A stretch of DNA of 64,000 bases from contig JAQFVV010012441.1 in assembly GCA_028023455.1 (NCBI GenBank), positions 3,839,911 to 3,903,910 on the forward strand. The letters run 5' to 3'. The first letter of the stretch is position 1; each line of letters begins with the position of its first letter. This stretch comes from Epiperipatus broadwayi (lineage: Eukaryota; Onychophora; Udeonychophora; Euonychophora; Peripatidae). This document shows positions 1 to 10,610 of this stretch, piece by piece. The notes beneath the pieces were generated by a model. That model was given only the letters and a program-made list of their open reading frames with translations. It was not told the DNA's origin and ran no database searches. The translations under genes were made by a program, and so were the position numbers.

Positions 1-700
1 AATATGTTTTTTTTCAAGATAATTATTATATTAAATATTTTATTGATTTTTTTAAAGACGATTAGAAAAGCACAATAAAGTACACATAACTCCAATCGAT
101 TGTAATTAAATAAAATTTAATATAATTATAATAAACAAAATAAAAAAAAACATATGAAAGATACTGGCTTCAAATATGTTTTGAGATTACACTACCATCT
201 TCTTCATTTGCACATAAAGTTTCATATCATGCCCATTATCATACGCTTTTCATGCTGGCACTATTATACTGTAATTTTGAAAATACTTCACAGTGTATTC
301 TTTTGTCACTAATTGATTCCAAATTTTAGTCAAGGAAAAATAATTAACCAACCCTTGAATGAATGCTTGGCAAAAAAAAAAAAAGTACAACAATGTTCAC
401 AATGTGTTAATGGTTGTATGTTATAAGTCAGAAAATTATTTTTTAAAATTAACATTAATTTATATTAGATTTTTTAATATTTTAAAAATTTAACAAGAAA
501 TACATGTTAAATAAAATAATTTCGAGAGAAAAAAAAAACAAATAAATACTTTGATGTCCCTGAAAATGGATAACTAAGTAAAAACACTCAACAAAAAGAG
601 TGAAGGAATTATACATAGATACCAAATAAATTCAACTCCTTCCTACTTCACATGATCACAACTTTATATGCTTACACATGGTGTTAATAAGAATATCAAA
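1..700. other. AT-rich stretch, no gene seen
   Basis: Runs of A and T and short homopolymers only. No coding pattern or repeat structure was recognised before the family C copy that starts near 701. Confidence 0.5.
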
Positions 701-1000
701 CTATCCATATAGTATTGCCATGAAGTGCAAGTCTTATAATCAAGGGATGCAGAAAGGTTTGTGCATAAAATCCCTATCTAGAGCTTACTCATCCAACATC
801 CCAAGACTAATTTCTAACTACTGGAGGGTGGCATTAGAATCTGTGATCTAGGTGAAAAGCCACAAGCTAGAAACTAGTCTGGGTATGCTGGATGAGTAAG
901 CATTTAGGGATTTTATGCACAAAGCTTCCTGTATCCATTGATAAAAAGGCTTGCACTAGATGGCACTACTGTATAGAGTTTAGTATTTTTTTATTGTCCA
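701..1000. mobile_element. Decayed family C hammerhead-type fold-back repeat
   Basis: The two halves are imperfect reverse complements: the left arm reads through TTTGTGCATAAAATCCC and the right arm through GGGATTTTATGCACAAA. The sequence matches the family C elements at 36.2-37.0 kb and 62.6-62.8 kb. The ribozyme segment near 850-885 keeps AAGCCACAAGCTAGAAACTA followed by GTC but has lost the CUGANGA core, so it should be inactive. Confidence 0.75.
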
Positions 1001-1129
1001 ATTTATGGATACAAGTAAATCTATCCTTGCATTCATTTCATAAAGAACCTGACTGGTTTTAAATGGTCTTATTATTAATGAACTGAATAAAAGAAAACAC
1101 ATGGCATTTTGGGCTTGATAGAATAATAG

Positions 1130-2960
1130 ATTGGATGTGGAACTTCTTTATAAATATAGAGCTATGAATACAGAACTTCAAAACCAAGAGGGTCTAAAGT
1201 CATTGGTGTATTAAAACTGCAAATAAAGTACAGATATTACCTAATTTTGGTCATTCTAGATCTTTTTTTGATGCATTGAAAGTAATAAATGGTAACACCC
1301 TCTTATTAAATCCAGAAATGACACTCTCCAATATGAAGATAATGATATTTTGCAACAGATGGAAGCAATATTATGATTAGCTTTTGAATATACAAAAATT
1401 AAGATGACAGTGTTTAATAATATATTCATTTTATCTAATTTAGATTTGGGCAAAGATATTTAGCTAACTTAAAAGAAAACAGCTTTTATTAATCTTAAAA
1501 ATGGAAAAGCTGCAATTCCTGATGAAATACCCAGAGAAGCTTTAAAATATATATGTGATATGTTAACTTCAAAAATATTGAAATATTTTTTGGAATATGT
1601 TGACATGTGACCTTGTGACATTTTTATTCTTCCAAATTTTTAAAAATAAGAGGAGAAGATAAGTCTTCAATAATTTTCATGGAATATTATTATTATTATT
1701 ATTATTATTCACTATAGCAAAGGTACATTCAAGAATTTTGTTAAATAGGTTATTCCAATCATAGAAGAATTATTATCAAAGACTCGATGTAGTTTTAAAG
1801 AATTAAAAAGCACCATAGATATAATATTTGTTGTTAGGCAAATGCAAGAAAGATGTAATGAACAAATGAGTGATTTTTATATGGCCTTTATTGATTTGCT
1901 CAAGGCATTTGATCCAGTTAATAGACCAAGTTTCTGGCACTGTTTAAAATTAGTTGGTTATCCACCAAAATTTATTCATATTGCACAACTTTTACATGAT
2001 GAAATGACAGAAAGTGTTATTATTAGTAGTAAATAATTTGAGATGTTTGAAATGAAAACTGGTATAAATTAAAAGTGAAAACAAAAACTTCTATTCTGGA
2101 TTCTGAATTATAGTTTGCCAATGATTATGCTCTTTTTTACAGTTCAAAAGGCAATTTACAGAATGTGTTTTGAAAACAATATATAAAGAGATCATTGTAT
2201 TTTAATGTTTAAATATTTCAAGATCTTTATCAGTCAACGAATAAAAAAAATCAGCAATTTTTTATCTTGGATGTTTATCAATTTGAGAATGTAATGAGTT
2301 CTTTATTGTGGGAGTTTAGATGTTGAGATACAAAACAGGCTACAATTTGCAGATTCTTTTAACAAATTAAAACAGAGAGTATTTTATTACAGGAAAATAA
2401 TTACTGCAATTATAGAGCTGTTATTTTATTTAATTTTTTGTTTGGAAGTGAGATTTGGCATCCTCTCAGAGCAATATATAGGTATCAGAAAAGTTTGATT
2501 TAAGAATGCTCTATAATAATTAAAAAAATATAATAGCAATATCATAAAACCAATCAATATGTTATTCAACTTGATGATTATGATACTATAGAGTCCAGTA
2601 TTGAAAGCAAAACCTTTATTGGATTGGACATGTAAAATAAATGAATGATTCACGAACTGCAAAATTGGTGTTTTGTGGTGAACCTGAGTATAGTTTTCAT
2701 GGAAAAGGTGAACTTTATCTATGACATAAGGATTTATCTCAAAACATTCTAAAAATGTAAAATGTCAATTGTTTCTATTGAGAAGATATATCACAGAATA
2801 GAATACATGAGAGAGTGAGAATTAGATATTGTTTTGAAATATTTCAGAAAGAAAAATTTTCTTATGAAGAAATTAAAACACCATTGTAAAATATCAAGAA
2901 ACAGAAAAAAGAAGTAGCATATTTTATATGTTGATGTATTTGTGGTTCTTTGAAATATTC
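1130..2960 (+). pseudogene. Decayed non-LTR retrotransposon (LINE lineage 1), reverse transcriptase region to C-terminus
   Basis: No long ORF survives, but conserved LINE blocks appear in order across frames. Near 1,490-1,540 is NGKAAIPDEIP, equivalent to the GKAxGxDxIP block. At 1,842-2,036 a 64-residue open stretch contains FYMAFIDLLKAFDPVNR, the RT block around the first catalytic Asp. Near 2,440-2,460 is a YGSETW-like segment, and near 2,640-2,690 a segment reading MNDSRTAKLVF. The order is that of an RT followed by the C-terminal region of an APE-type LINE. Multiple stops and frameshifts show it is dead. It differs from the RTE copies in this window and shares its 3' part with 30,355-31,110. 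The clade was not assigned. Confidence 0.75.
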
Positions 2961-3690
2961 ATTTTTAGAAGCAATTTTTGGCTCTTTATCCTTACATTAT
3001 TGCTTTTTTGAAGTTAAAGTAGTCATAATCATTTGCAAATGGCTATTTATTATTATTTTACTTATTACCCATTTTTTTATCTATGGTTCATATTTCTTTA
3101 AGCTGTTTTGATAGTTCCCATATCATCCTCTCATATTCCTCTTCTTTTCACTCATAAATATAAACAAAAATGTAAAATTTATATCCTTTTTTCTTTATGT
3201 TCTCTTTGCTTCGACAATTCTCTCTATGCAATGTATTCTGATTCTTTTTCAACATCTTACATTCTGAAATGTGTTAAATACTCTCTATCCAATATCCACA
3301 TAAACTAGTATATCTTCAATTGAAGTCTCTATTTTATTTTTGTCTTCTTTTTGTATATTTAAAGATTTTGCTCTTATAACAATAACATTAATAGTGTTTA
3401 CTATTATCACTTATCCTTTCTAAAGAATTTAAGTCTTATTTAAAATCCTGGGTTTAGAATAAAGTGATATATCATTTTATTATTGATTTTTCCAACAATA
3501 AAAAACTGGATATGTATATTTGTATTTTTACAGCTTAGAAAAGTTGGTCTGTTTTTTTTTTCAATTTTTTTATATATAATTTTGAAATATTATGATCCAC
3601 TGTGGCATAAAGATTTCTCAAAACTTAATCCAATTTCTCTGCCCTTTTTATTTTTCACAATACATGAGCAAAGTTACTTATTTCATACAT
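2961..3690. other. AT-rich stretch, no gene seen
   Basis: T-rich sequence with small chance ORFs (for example 3,108-3,308 and 3,483-3,692) that resemble no protein recognised and have low-complexity F/I/L/Y/S composition typical of AT-rich noise. Confidence 0.45.
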
Positions 3691-3695
3691 AAATA

Positions 3696-3885
3696 TAAGG
3701 GGTTTGAACTTAGACTGTCAAGCCACTTCAACCATCTACACTATGTCATACTACTGATACACATGACCATACACATGCAGAAAAGATAAATAATCACCAA
3801 TATGCGTATTTCATGCTAAATCAGCACTCATCAGTTGGTCCAGATTATCATATCCACATACATATATACAATCAGTGCTCACTTT
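3696..3885 (-). mobile_element. Family E hammerhead SINE-like repeat, minus copy
   Basis: Matches the other family E copies at 3.9, 28.5, 40.0, 40.8, 49.7, 52.5, 53.0 and 60.5 kb. In minus orientation it contains a hammerhead-like region followed by a tRNA-like 3' module ending in a B-box-like GTTCAAACCC-type segment. It lies tail to tail with the plus copy at 3,917-4,085, separated by a short TA tract. Confidence 0.8.
3790..3848 (-). ncRNA. Hammerhead-type ribozyme, family E, slightly decayed
   Basis: On the minus strand the order is ATAATC, bulge, CCAA, CTGATGA, a stem II with a short loop, GAAA, TACGCATA, then TTGG. The core is intact. The stem III change from TACATATA to TACGCATA breaks one of the two stem III pairs seen in the best copy, so activity is doubtful. 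Confidence 0.65.
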
Positions 3886-3916
3886 ATATTAATTATATAT
3901 ATATATATATATATAT

Positions 3917-4085
3917 GGCAAGATGATAATCTAGACCAACTGATGAGTGCTGCTTCAACATGAAATACATATATTGGTGATTATTTATCTTTTGTGCATG
4001 TGTGTGGTCACATGTATCAGTAGTATGAGATAGTGTGGATAGACGAAGGTTGCTTGAAAGTCTGAATTCACATCCTCTATATTTA
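3917..4085 (+). mobile_element. Family E hammerhead SINE-like repeat, plus copy
   Basis: Forward copy of the same repeat, starting just after a (TA)n run. It carries a hammerhead motif at 3,926-3,984 and, downstream, a tRNA-like module with a degenerate B box (GAATTCACATCC). With the minus copy it forms an inverted pair of about 390 bp. Confidence 0.8.
3926..3984 (+). ncRNA. Type I hammerhead ribozyme, family E, best copy
   Basis: Segments in order: ATAATC (outer stem I), bulge TAGA, CCAA (inner stem I), CTGATGA core, stem II GTGCTG/CAACAT closed by a 3-nt loop with one mismatch, GAAA core, TACATATA, TTGG (inner stem I partner), T, GATTAT (outer stem I partner). Stem III is two U-A pairs with a 2-nt loop. 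Cleavage is expected after the AUA at 3,971-3,973. All invariant hammerhead core positions are present. Short stem III type I hammerheads are known from animal retroelements; activity of this copy is inferred, not shown. Confidence 0.8.
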
Positions 4086-4122
4086 CAATTAAGCTCCAGG
4101 TATAAGAGTGCCTGGTATTTCA

Positions 4123-7100
4123 GATCTTATTTCATACATCCATATCACATAAAGGGTCCTTTCTAAATCTTTTCAATCTCTAGGGAATTAATTTCAAACA
4201 TAAACTGCTCATGTATTATCATCTCATCTAACCAATATCTCTATCTCAGTTTAGTTTGTCTTTTAATTTCTTCAATGATGTTAGTGATACCTGTCTGTTG
4301 TCTTACTCACATATTTCATTTTTGATTTCTTCTTGTTATTATCTCCAAAATTTATTAAGTAGTCTGAAGTTTTCTTATTGCTGTTCCAGAAAGTGTCGAA
4401 GTTTGACATATTCATAAGTAAAAACTGATAAATCACATCTATTAAAAACTTTCTTTTAAAGCTCATGGACATACTTCTTTTTAATATTAAATTATTTCTA
4501 TCAAAAGCATACTAAGTTTAATTATATGTTTAGTATTATGAATTATAATATACATAACGTTCAAATGTGTGTTAGACTATCATTTATTGATTGGGTTTGA
4601 TTTGATTTATATATAGTTTTGCTTTCCGAATTACATAAGAGTGTGTGTATTGCTAATATTAACGTAAATATTAAAATTTTTACATATTATGAATTATGTT
4701 TCCATCCATGTTTAATAATCTGATCAAGATATTTGTAACTATTAACTATTAAATCATGATTATCATTTTTTATTTTATTCTTTTAATTATAAATTTATTT
4801 AAACGCACATTCATTACGTAAATAATATTCATTAAGGCTGTAGCCTCAATCACATGCGTATAAAATGCGATAGTAGGGACCTCTACAGGTCTTAAAACCA
4901 CAAGCTTCCCCTCTTTTCTTCCAAGAGTAAGCTTGTGGTTTTAAGACCTGTAGAGGTCCCTACTATCGCATTTTATACGCATGTGATTGAGGCTACAGCC
5001 TTAATGAATATTATTTATTCTTTTAACAAAATTCATTGAATATTATTGAAAACTTTTCAGCATTTATACTTTCTTACTTTCATCTGATAACCTTGACAAC
5101 ATTTCCTAAAGCTCTGAAGCATTATTTGTAGAAACAACCATATTATCTATAAAATCTAGCTGATTTAAGTAATATCCATTTACTTTTACTCCTTTAGTTC
5201 CCCATTTTAGTCAACAAAGTACTTTTGTAAAATTGCAATAAAAAGTTTCAACATATAAAATCACTATTTTGACATCCTATTTACTGCTGATGTTCATAGT
5301 ATTACTAATCTTTGATGTTCTTTTTATAAATATTCTTTAGAATATGATAATATCCTAGGTCTGTGGAAATGACTATAGAATCAAATGTCTTTATATAATC
5401 TACACAACCAAAACATAATGGCAACATATTTTTATTGGCCTTTCTACAACTTCTGCAAATACTTGGATATGATCCACTGTGTCAGAATGACTTTTAAGTC
5501 CAACATTTGTTTGGTGAAGTTCTAATTATCCTGGGAAAGATTTTGTATAGAATAGATAGAAGATTGTTATGACCATAATTTCTTATATCTTCTTTATCAG
5601 CTTTTTAAAATAACAATATTACTAGTACTTCCATCCAAGCATCTAGTACCTATAAATAGTTACACATTTGGGATATAACTTTGCCAACATTTTTTCTATT
5701 TCTTCACCTGATTTTTTAGGATATCATTAATAATTCCATCATTTCCTGGAGTTTTTACCTTTTTCATTAAGTTAATTGCATAATATGATGAACAATTTAA
5801 GAAATTTAATAAGTATTGGAAATACTTTGTTTTTTATTCTTTGTTGTTATATAATACTTTATAAAACCCTTCCACAATTTCACTATGGCATCTCATTTTT
5901 TTAGTAATAATTTAACTTTTTTTCTTCATTGTAATAATAACCTTTCTTCCAATACCAATATTTGTTTTACACTAGTGAAAATTTTACTATCCTCTATAGT
6001 TTGTTCTACTCATTCAAAGTTTTCTTATACCATAATTAACTTTGTTTCATATAATTTGACAAAACTCTAGATATTCAGTTTTTCCTAGTGTATCATTAAA
6101 AGAAATCATATCTCTTCTACTCTTTGTACATTCTATCTGAGTAAAAAAAAATACTGGTAAACTTTTGCTTTTTTTATCCTTCTTACAGTTGTTACATGTA
6201 TATCAATTATCTTGTTAGAGATTTCTTTCAAGTCTAAAGTATCTTCCTAGTGATTTAATTCAAATCTAAACTATATTTAAATTATGTTATTATTTAAAAA
6301 CGATTGGTAATTTCTAATTTAAATTCACTGAATTGTTACTCAAAGTTGGAATACCAGTTGTTAGTAATCTTTTTTAAAAATAATTTTCATCTCTCTAGTT
6401 TTGTAAAATAAAAATATATCTTAAAACTTTCTATTTGATGATCACTTGTTGTGTTAAATCTATTAAGACATTACAGTTTTTAAATATATATTTCCTGTAA
6501 GACAAAATACAATTCGATTCTGGTAATCTTTATTTGGACGTTTTCCAGTTCATTTATATTTAAAAAATTCATAACATATACCCACCACACTTTTATCTTT
6601 CAATCATTTATCAATTCTATCCTTAAAGTCTCTTATGATAATTTGAAAACGTTTTGTCTGATTAAAAGCATTTCATATAAAAATTCTTTACTTCTTCATC
6701 ACAATGAAAACTTATTTGGCATAAATCTGAATTATTTGAATTTGCTATATATTATTAATTTAAATAAATAATCTTGATTCTCTGGCTGATATATTATTAA
6801 TAACCATAATTTATTATTTATAATGAATTCCACATTATTTTAGCCTTCATAATATATGTTTATTTTGCAAATCGTCTCTTCACCTTTTTTCCAAACTTCA
6901 CAAAGTTCAGAAATGTTTTATTTTTTATTAGATAGTTTTTCCAATTACTGCAGTATTTCTTTTTTGAAAATGATCTGCGGTTGTAAGTATCTAATAAAAA
7001 GTCATCATCAATTGTCTAGGTCAGCAATCAGGAAATCCTAACATCGTCCATCTTGGGCTGCCATTCACCTCCTTGGCTGATGACTTCATAGCCTCCTGGA
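4123..7100 (-). pseudogene. Decayed RTE-like non-LTR retrotransposon, nearly full length
   Basis: Read on the minus strand, this aligns by eye in order with the better RTE copy at 19.2-21.4 kb and the fragment at 41.6-42.3 kb. The C-terminal RT flank lies at the left end (segments such as CTTATTTCATACATCCAT match CTTATTTCATCCATCCAT at 41.7 kb), and endonuclease-like sequence lies at the right end near 7,040-7,080. Stops and frameshifts are dense throughout. A family F hairpin (4,787-5,013) is inserted in it. Small ORFs within it are chance reading frames. Confidence 0.75.
4787..5013. mobile_element. Family F fold-back element, near-perfect palindrome
   Basis: Arms of about 90 bp are almost perfect reverse complements around a short loop near 4,905-4,930 (left arm includes GCGATAGTAGGGACCTCTAC, right arm its complement). 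The element is bracketed by a 13-bp direct repeat TTTATTCTTTTAA at 4,774-4,786 and 5,014-5,026, read as a target-site duplication. It sits inside the decayed RTE. No ORF and no hammerhead core was found. Confidence 0.85.
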
Positions 7101-7135
7101 AATAAGTCATAATTTAATTTTTATATTTACTAAAT

Positions 7136-7516
7136 TTCTAATTATAAATTTATTTAAACGCACATTGATTACGTAAGTAATATTCATTAAGGCTGTAGCC
7201 TCAAGCACATGCGTATAAATTTATAATTAAAACTTTAAATTATCGTAATAGATTTCTCACTATAAAATCTTTCCAGTGACTCGTTGTAAATCGAAAGATT
7301 TCACGAGTATTAATGTGTAATAAGAAATGTGGACTTAATTAGTGAAGTATTGAATAGCTTCACGCTCTCAGATCGAACCGCTTCAGCTTCACCTATTTAA
7401 ATAGCAAGTAGGTTGAAGTAAAGAAGGGATTCCCCTCTTTAAAGTTGTGGGGCTCCCCTCTTTTCTTCCAAAGAGTAAGATTGTGGTTTAAGACCTGTAG
7501 AGGTCCCTACTATCGC
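7136..7516. mobile_element. Family F element, longer version
   Basis: Same ends as the 4.8-kb hairpin (GCTGTAGCCTCAAGCACATG at left; ACCTGTAGAGGTCCCTAC at right), but with about 220 bp of extra internal sequence instead of a simple fold-back. It is flanked by a 13-bp direct repeat ATATTTACTAAAT at 7,123-7,135 and 7,517-7,529. Internally, 7,276-7,306 forms a hairpin with ACTCGT/ACGAGT and AAATC/GATTT arms and a GAAA loop. No protein is encoded, so it would depend on outside enzymes. Confidence 0.8.
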
Positions 7517-7569
7517 ATATTTACTAAATAAAAATATATATAAGAAAAAAATTCACACACTCATGCATT

Positions 7570-7972
7570 GGTGATCTATGACTCTTATTTTGACTATTTA
7601 TAGTCTCTGCCTTAAGTCTTATGCAATGTTATATTGCTAAGCCTACTAATTTATGGTATGGCTGAAGATCTCTCAGCCCCATATAGCTATTTGAGTTAGA
7701 TAGCTGGGTTTGAAAACATGTAGGTGTCTGAAAATTTCAGATTTTCCACTCAGTAGATAACTTTTAGATAAATGCTGGCTTTGGGTTGGTATTTTTAGAT
7801 CTAGTGTCTGGAAGTTACTCTAGCCCCTCTCTTCAGAATGCCAAAGCACAAAATCATGGTCAGAGGTTGGGGGGGGGGGAGTTTCTGACAGATATTTTAA
7901 ATGCTTTTTCTGGCTAAGCATTTATCACAAAGCTTGTTGAGCAATTGGCAAATGCTCATTGTTCATGCATTT
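7570..7972 (+). mobile_element. Family B hammerhead repeat, single decayed unit
   Basis: One unit of about 403 bp matching the tandem units at 47.7-48.9 kb. It is flanked by the 9-bp direct repeat TCATGCATT at 7,561-7,569 and 7,973-7,981. The ribozyme region at about 7,825-7,867 reads CTTCAGAATGCCAAAGCACA then AAAATCATGGTC, so the CUGANGA and GAAA cores are both damaged. It is flush against the family F insertion. Confidence 0.8.
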
Positions 7973-7989
7973 TAACTTTATGGAAATTT

Positions 7990-9770
7990 CAATTGATATT
8001 TCCATTAAAAACTAGCAGGCAACTGAAAAGAAAGTTCATGGTATTTTTTTATTTTTAAACTTAGAAGTAAAAGATGAATAAACTCACCAAACTGACTGAT
8101 GCCCCATAGGTGTTCATTTAATATATGAATAATCATGTAGTAACCCACATTTGCAATGATAAATAAATATGTAGTGAATATTTGGAACTTGATGTACTCA
8201 TTACCTTTAAGGTTTCAAAGAGGGTATTTCTTTTATTAACAGCAAACATTTTTCTACACTCTAAGTTAAATAAAAATAATATTTTCTACTTTTAGAAAAT
8301 GAATACTAAATACAATAATACATATTTTTATCTTTATACCGCACACTATTTATTGTAATATCTTCTGGAACAAATTAAACTCCACACATTCTCAGTTTTA
8401 ATAAATTGAGCACACTCATTTGCAAAGATTTGAAAGAACAAGTGAATTGTTTTTTTAAATTTTTGCTTCTTGGTAAGTGCATGTCAATTTGTTAAAACAA
8501 CATATATGTGGAAATTGATTTGCTCCAGAAAATATTAAAATGAATACTAGTAGCTAAGAGAGCAGTTGTTTAAAGATAGTAATTGTTTACAGATGTATTT
8601 TATTACATTTGAGGCTAGTTCTATTAATATGAGATAACAATGCTGATTATTATTTTCAAATTGGGCAAATTTTATAAAATGGAACACAATGACTATTCAT
8701 TCCTTTGTTAATTTGTATTTGATAACAGAAACAAAACACACTTTACTCTATTAGAAACAATGGCAGTGCCATTCTGACTTTTAGAATACTTTATGAGTAT
8801 CAACATAATTCAGTAGAAAGTTTTCAATTGCAGTAGAAGTAACAATCGAATGACTATAGTAGTAAACTTCTACTCTTACAGAAGATATCCAATAACCAAA
8901 CAACCCTTTGATATACTGAGCAACCATCCATTGTCTTTCTAAATAAACTCAATATTCTGAAATAACATTAAATGAAACATAAGACAAATAACAATACCAT
9001 TGTAAAAGTTGTTACTGTGTGCCTCTATAAATCTCTAAATCTTTAATTAATCTGTAATCAAGATGCTAAGAACAGCAGTAAAACACCAATCAGGAATTGC
9101 TCAGTAATGTGCTTACATAAAAATCATTTGTAAAGTAATGTAAATCATATATAATCAAATTATATTAATCTCCTTGCAAATTAATTAGATATTAAGAATA
9201 CAAAGTATAGAATCAGTGTATTAAGTTTCAAGTCAGATATATTATTGCCAACAGTCACAGATTCACAACTATTTTCTAACGGTGAAACAAAAGATAGTGA
9301 TACCAAAAGATTAAAAATCAACATGGTATCCAATTTAATAGATTATAGAAAGCATTTTTAAAATCATGAATATAGAAGTAAACTCAATTTCAATCCATAA
9401 ATAATTACTATAATTTAAGAAGAAAATCATGATAGAAAGTAAAGAATAAAAAAACATGATTTATTTCAAATTCAAAAGATATTAATTGAATAGTGAATAA
9501 TAAATAAACAGTACTTGAATAAATAAATGTAAGTACGGTTAGCAACTATTATTATAGTTTTAAGTCATGGTAAAAATATATACTAATGTAAACATATACA
9601 AGTCTCAAACAAGTCTCACACAAGATTCACAATGAATCATTTAAATGAACCTGCAGACAATGTTCACCATAAACAAGTTAGAATAAGTTACTATAAATAA
9701 TTGACAAGCAAGATTTCTAAAGTATTATTTAAAAGAACTGCAAACAATATTCACCTTTGATAACATATGA
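7990..9770. other. AT-rich stretch, no gene seen
   Basis: No coding signature. Only short internal similarities were noticed, for example two segments reading near CTGCA(G/A)ACAAT(G/A)TTCACC at about 9,650 and 9,740. Confidence 0.45.
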
Positions 9771-9777
9771 ATATGTT

Positions 9778-9893
9778 ATTAAACAGGAAGTAACCGAAAC
9801 TTCCGGAAGTAAATAAACTCTTCAAACGACTGATGATATTTACGAGTATAATTCACCTGAAGCTTTGGTTACTTCATGTTTAATTACTTATAA
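9778..9893. repeat. Short fold-back repeat
   Basis: Inverted ends of about 25 bp: ATTAAACAGGAAGTAACC at left and the imperfect complement GGTTACTTCATGTTTAAT at right. It contains a CTGATGA near 9,829, but no GAAA at the expected distance, so it was not called a ribozyme. Confidence 0.6.
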
Positions 9894-9929
9894 TATGAAT
9901 TATTATTTACATACTTTCAATCTCCCTTC

Positions 9930-10090
9930 AGCTATTCACACGATCACATTCAACCAATATACATAATCATACACATGGGTGTGGTCATGTATATTGGTGG
10001 TGCAAAATAGAGTGAATGGCTAAAGAGAGCATGAAAATCTGTGTTCAAATCCCCTATATTACATCTAGAATCAAGGTATAGAAAATATAC
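9930..10090 (+). mobile_element. Family E repeat, 3' fragment
   Basis: Contains the part of family E downstream of the ribozyme (TGTGGTCATGTATATTGGTG, then TGTGTTCAAATCCCCTATAT). The TTCAAATCC segment resembles a pol III B box. The hammerhead core is absent. Confidence 0.65.
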
Positions 10091-10610
10091 TTCTATTCAA
10101 AATATTATTTACAGACTTGTTATTAAATATTATATATATATATATATATAGATTAGTATTGATATAACAAAAGATGGACATCATTTGCAAATTTATGCAA
10201 ATGACTATTGATTGGCATAGATATAATAAAAAATGGACATTATTGACAAGTACATATACATTCTTCTTTAGGAATTATTCTTGAGAAATATTTTAGTGGG
10301 GTATGTGGATTTGTTTGTTCCAGATTAGCAATAATAACATAAAAGACAAGCATCCTTTGCAAGTTCATTTAAATGTAATGCTTGTGAATTATCTTACATA
10401 AGTATTCAGACTTGTTTGTTTTGTGAATGGCTTTATATTTTTAGCATTAGTATTTTATAAAACCATAAAATTGTTTATCATCTCATTAACACTATTAGTA
10501 TTGCATAAAAATGAATGGAAGATTTTTTTATATAATTATGAATTGTCTACACTCTCTTGTAAATATAATTTTACAAATTTCTAGGGTTCAGTACTTTTGT
10601 TTATATGTAT
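10091..10610. other. AT-rich stretch with a (TA)n run, no gene seen
   Basis: A TA tract lies at about 10,130-10,150. Two copies of a short segment (AAAAGATGGACATCATTTGC and AAAAATGGACATTATTGAC) occur near 10,168 and 10,229. Nothing else was recognised. Confidence 0.45.

Noticed and set aside
3940-4030. Alternative fold of family E in which CCAACTGAT pairs with ATCAGTTGG downstream
   Set aside because: This nine-pair helix exists in some copies, but it would occupy the CTGATGA core. The short stem III model explains the conserved TTGG and the compensating outer stem better. The alternative may be a competing structure.
9820-9880. Hammerhead in the 9.8-kb fold-back (CTGATGA near 9,829)
   Set aside because: No paired stem II and no GAAA at the right distance.
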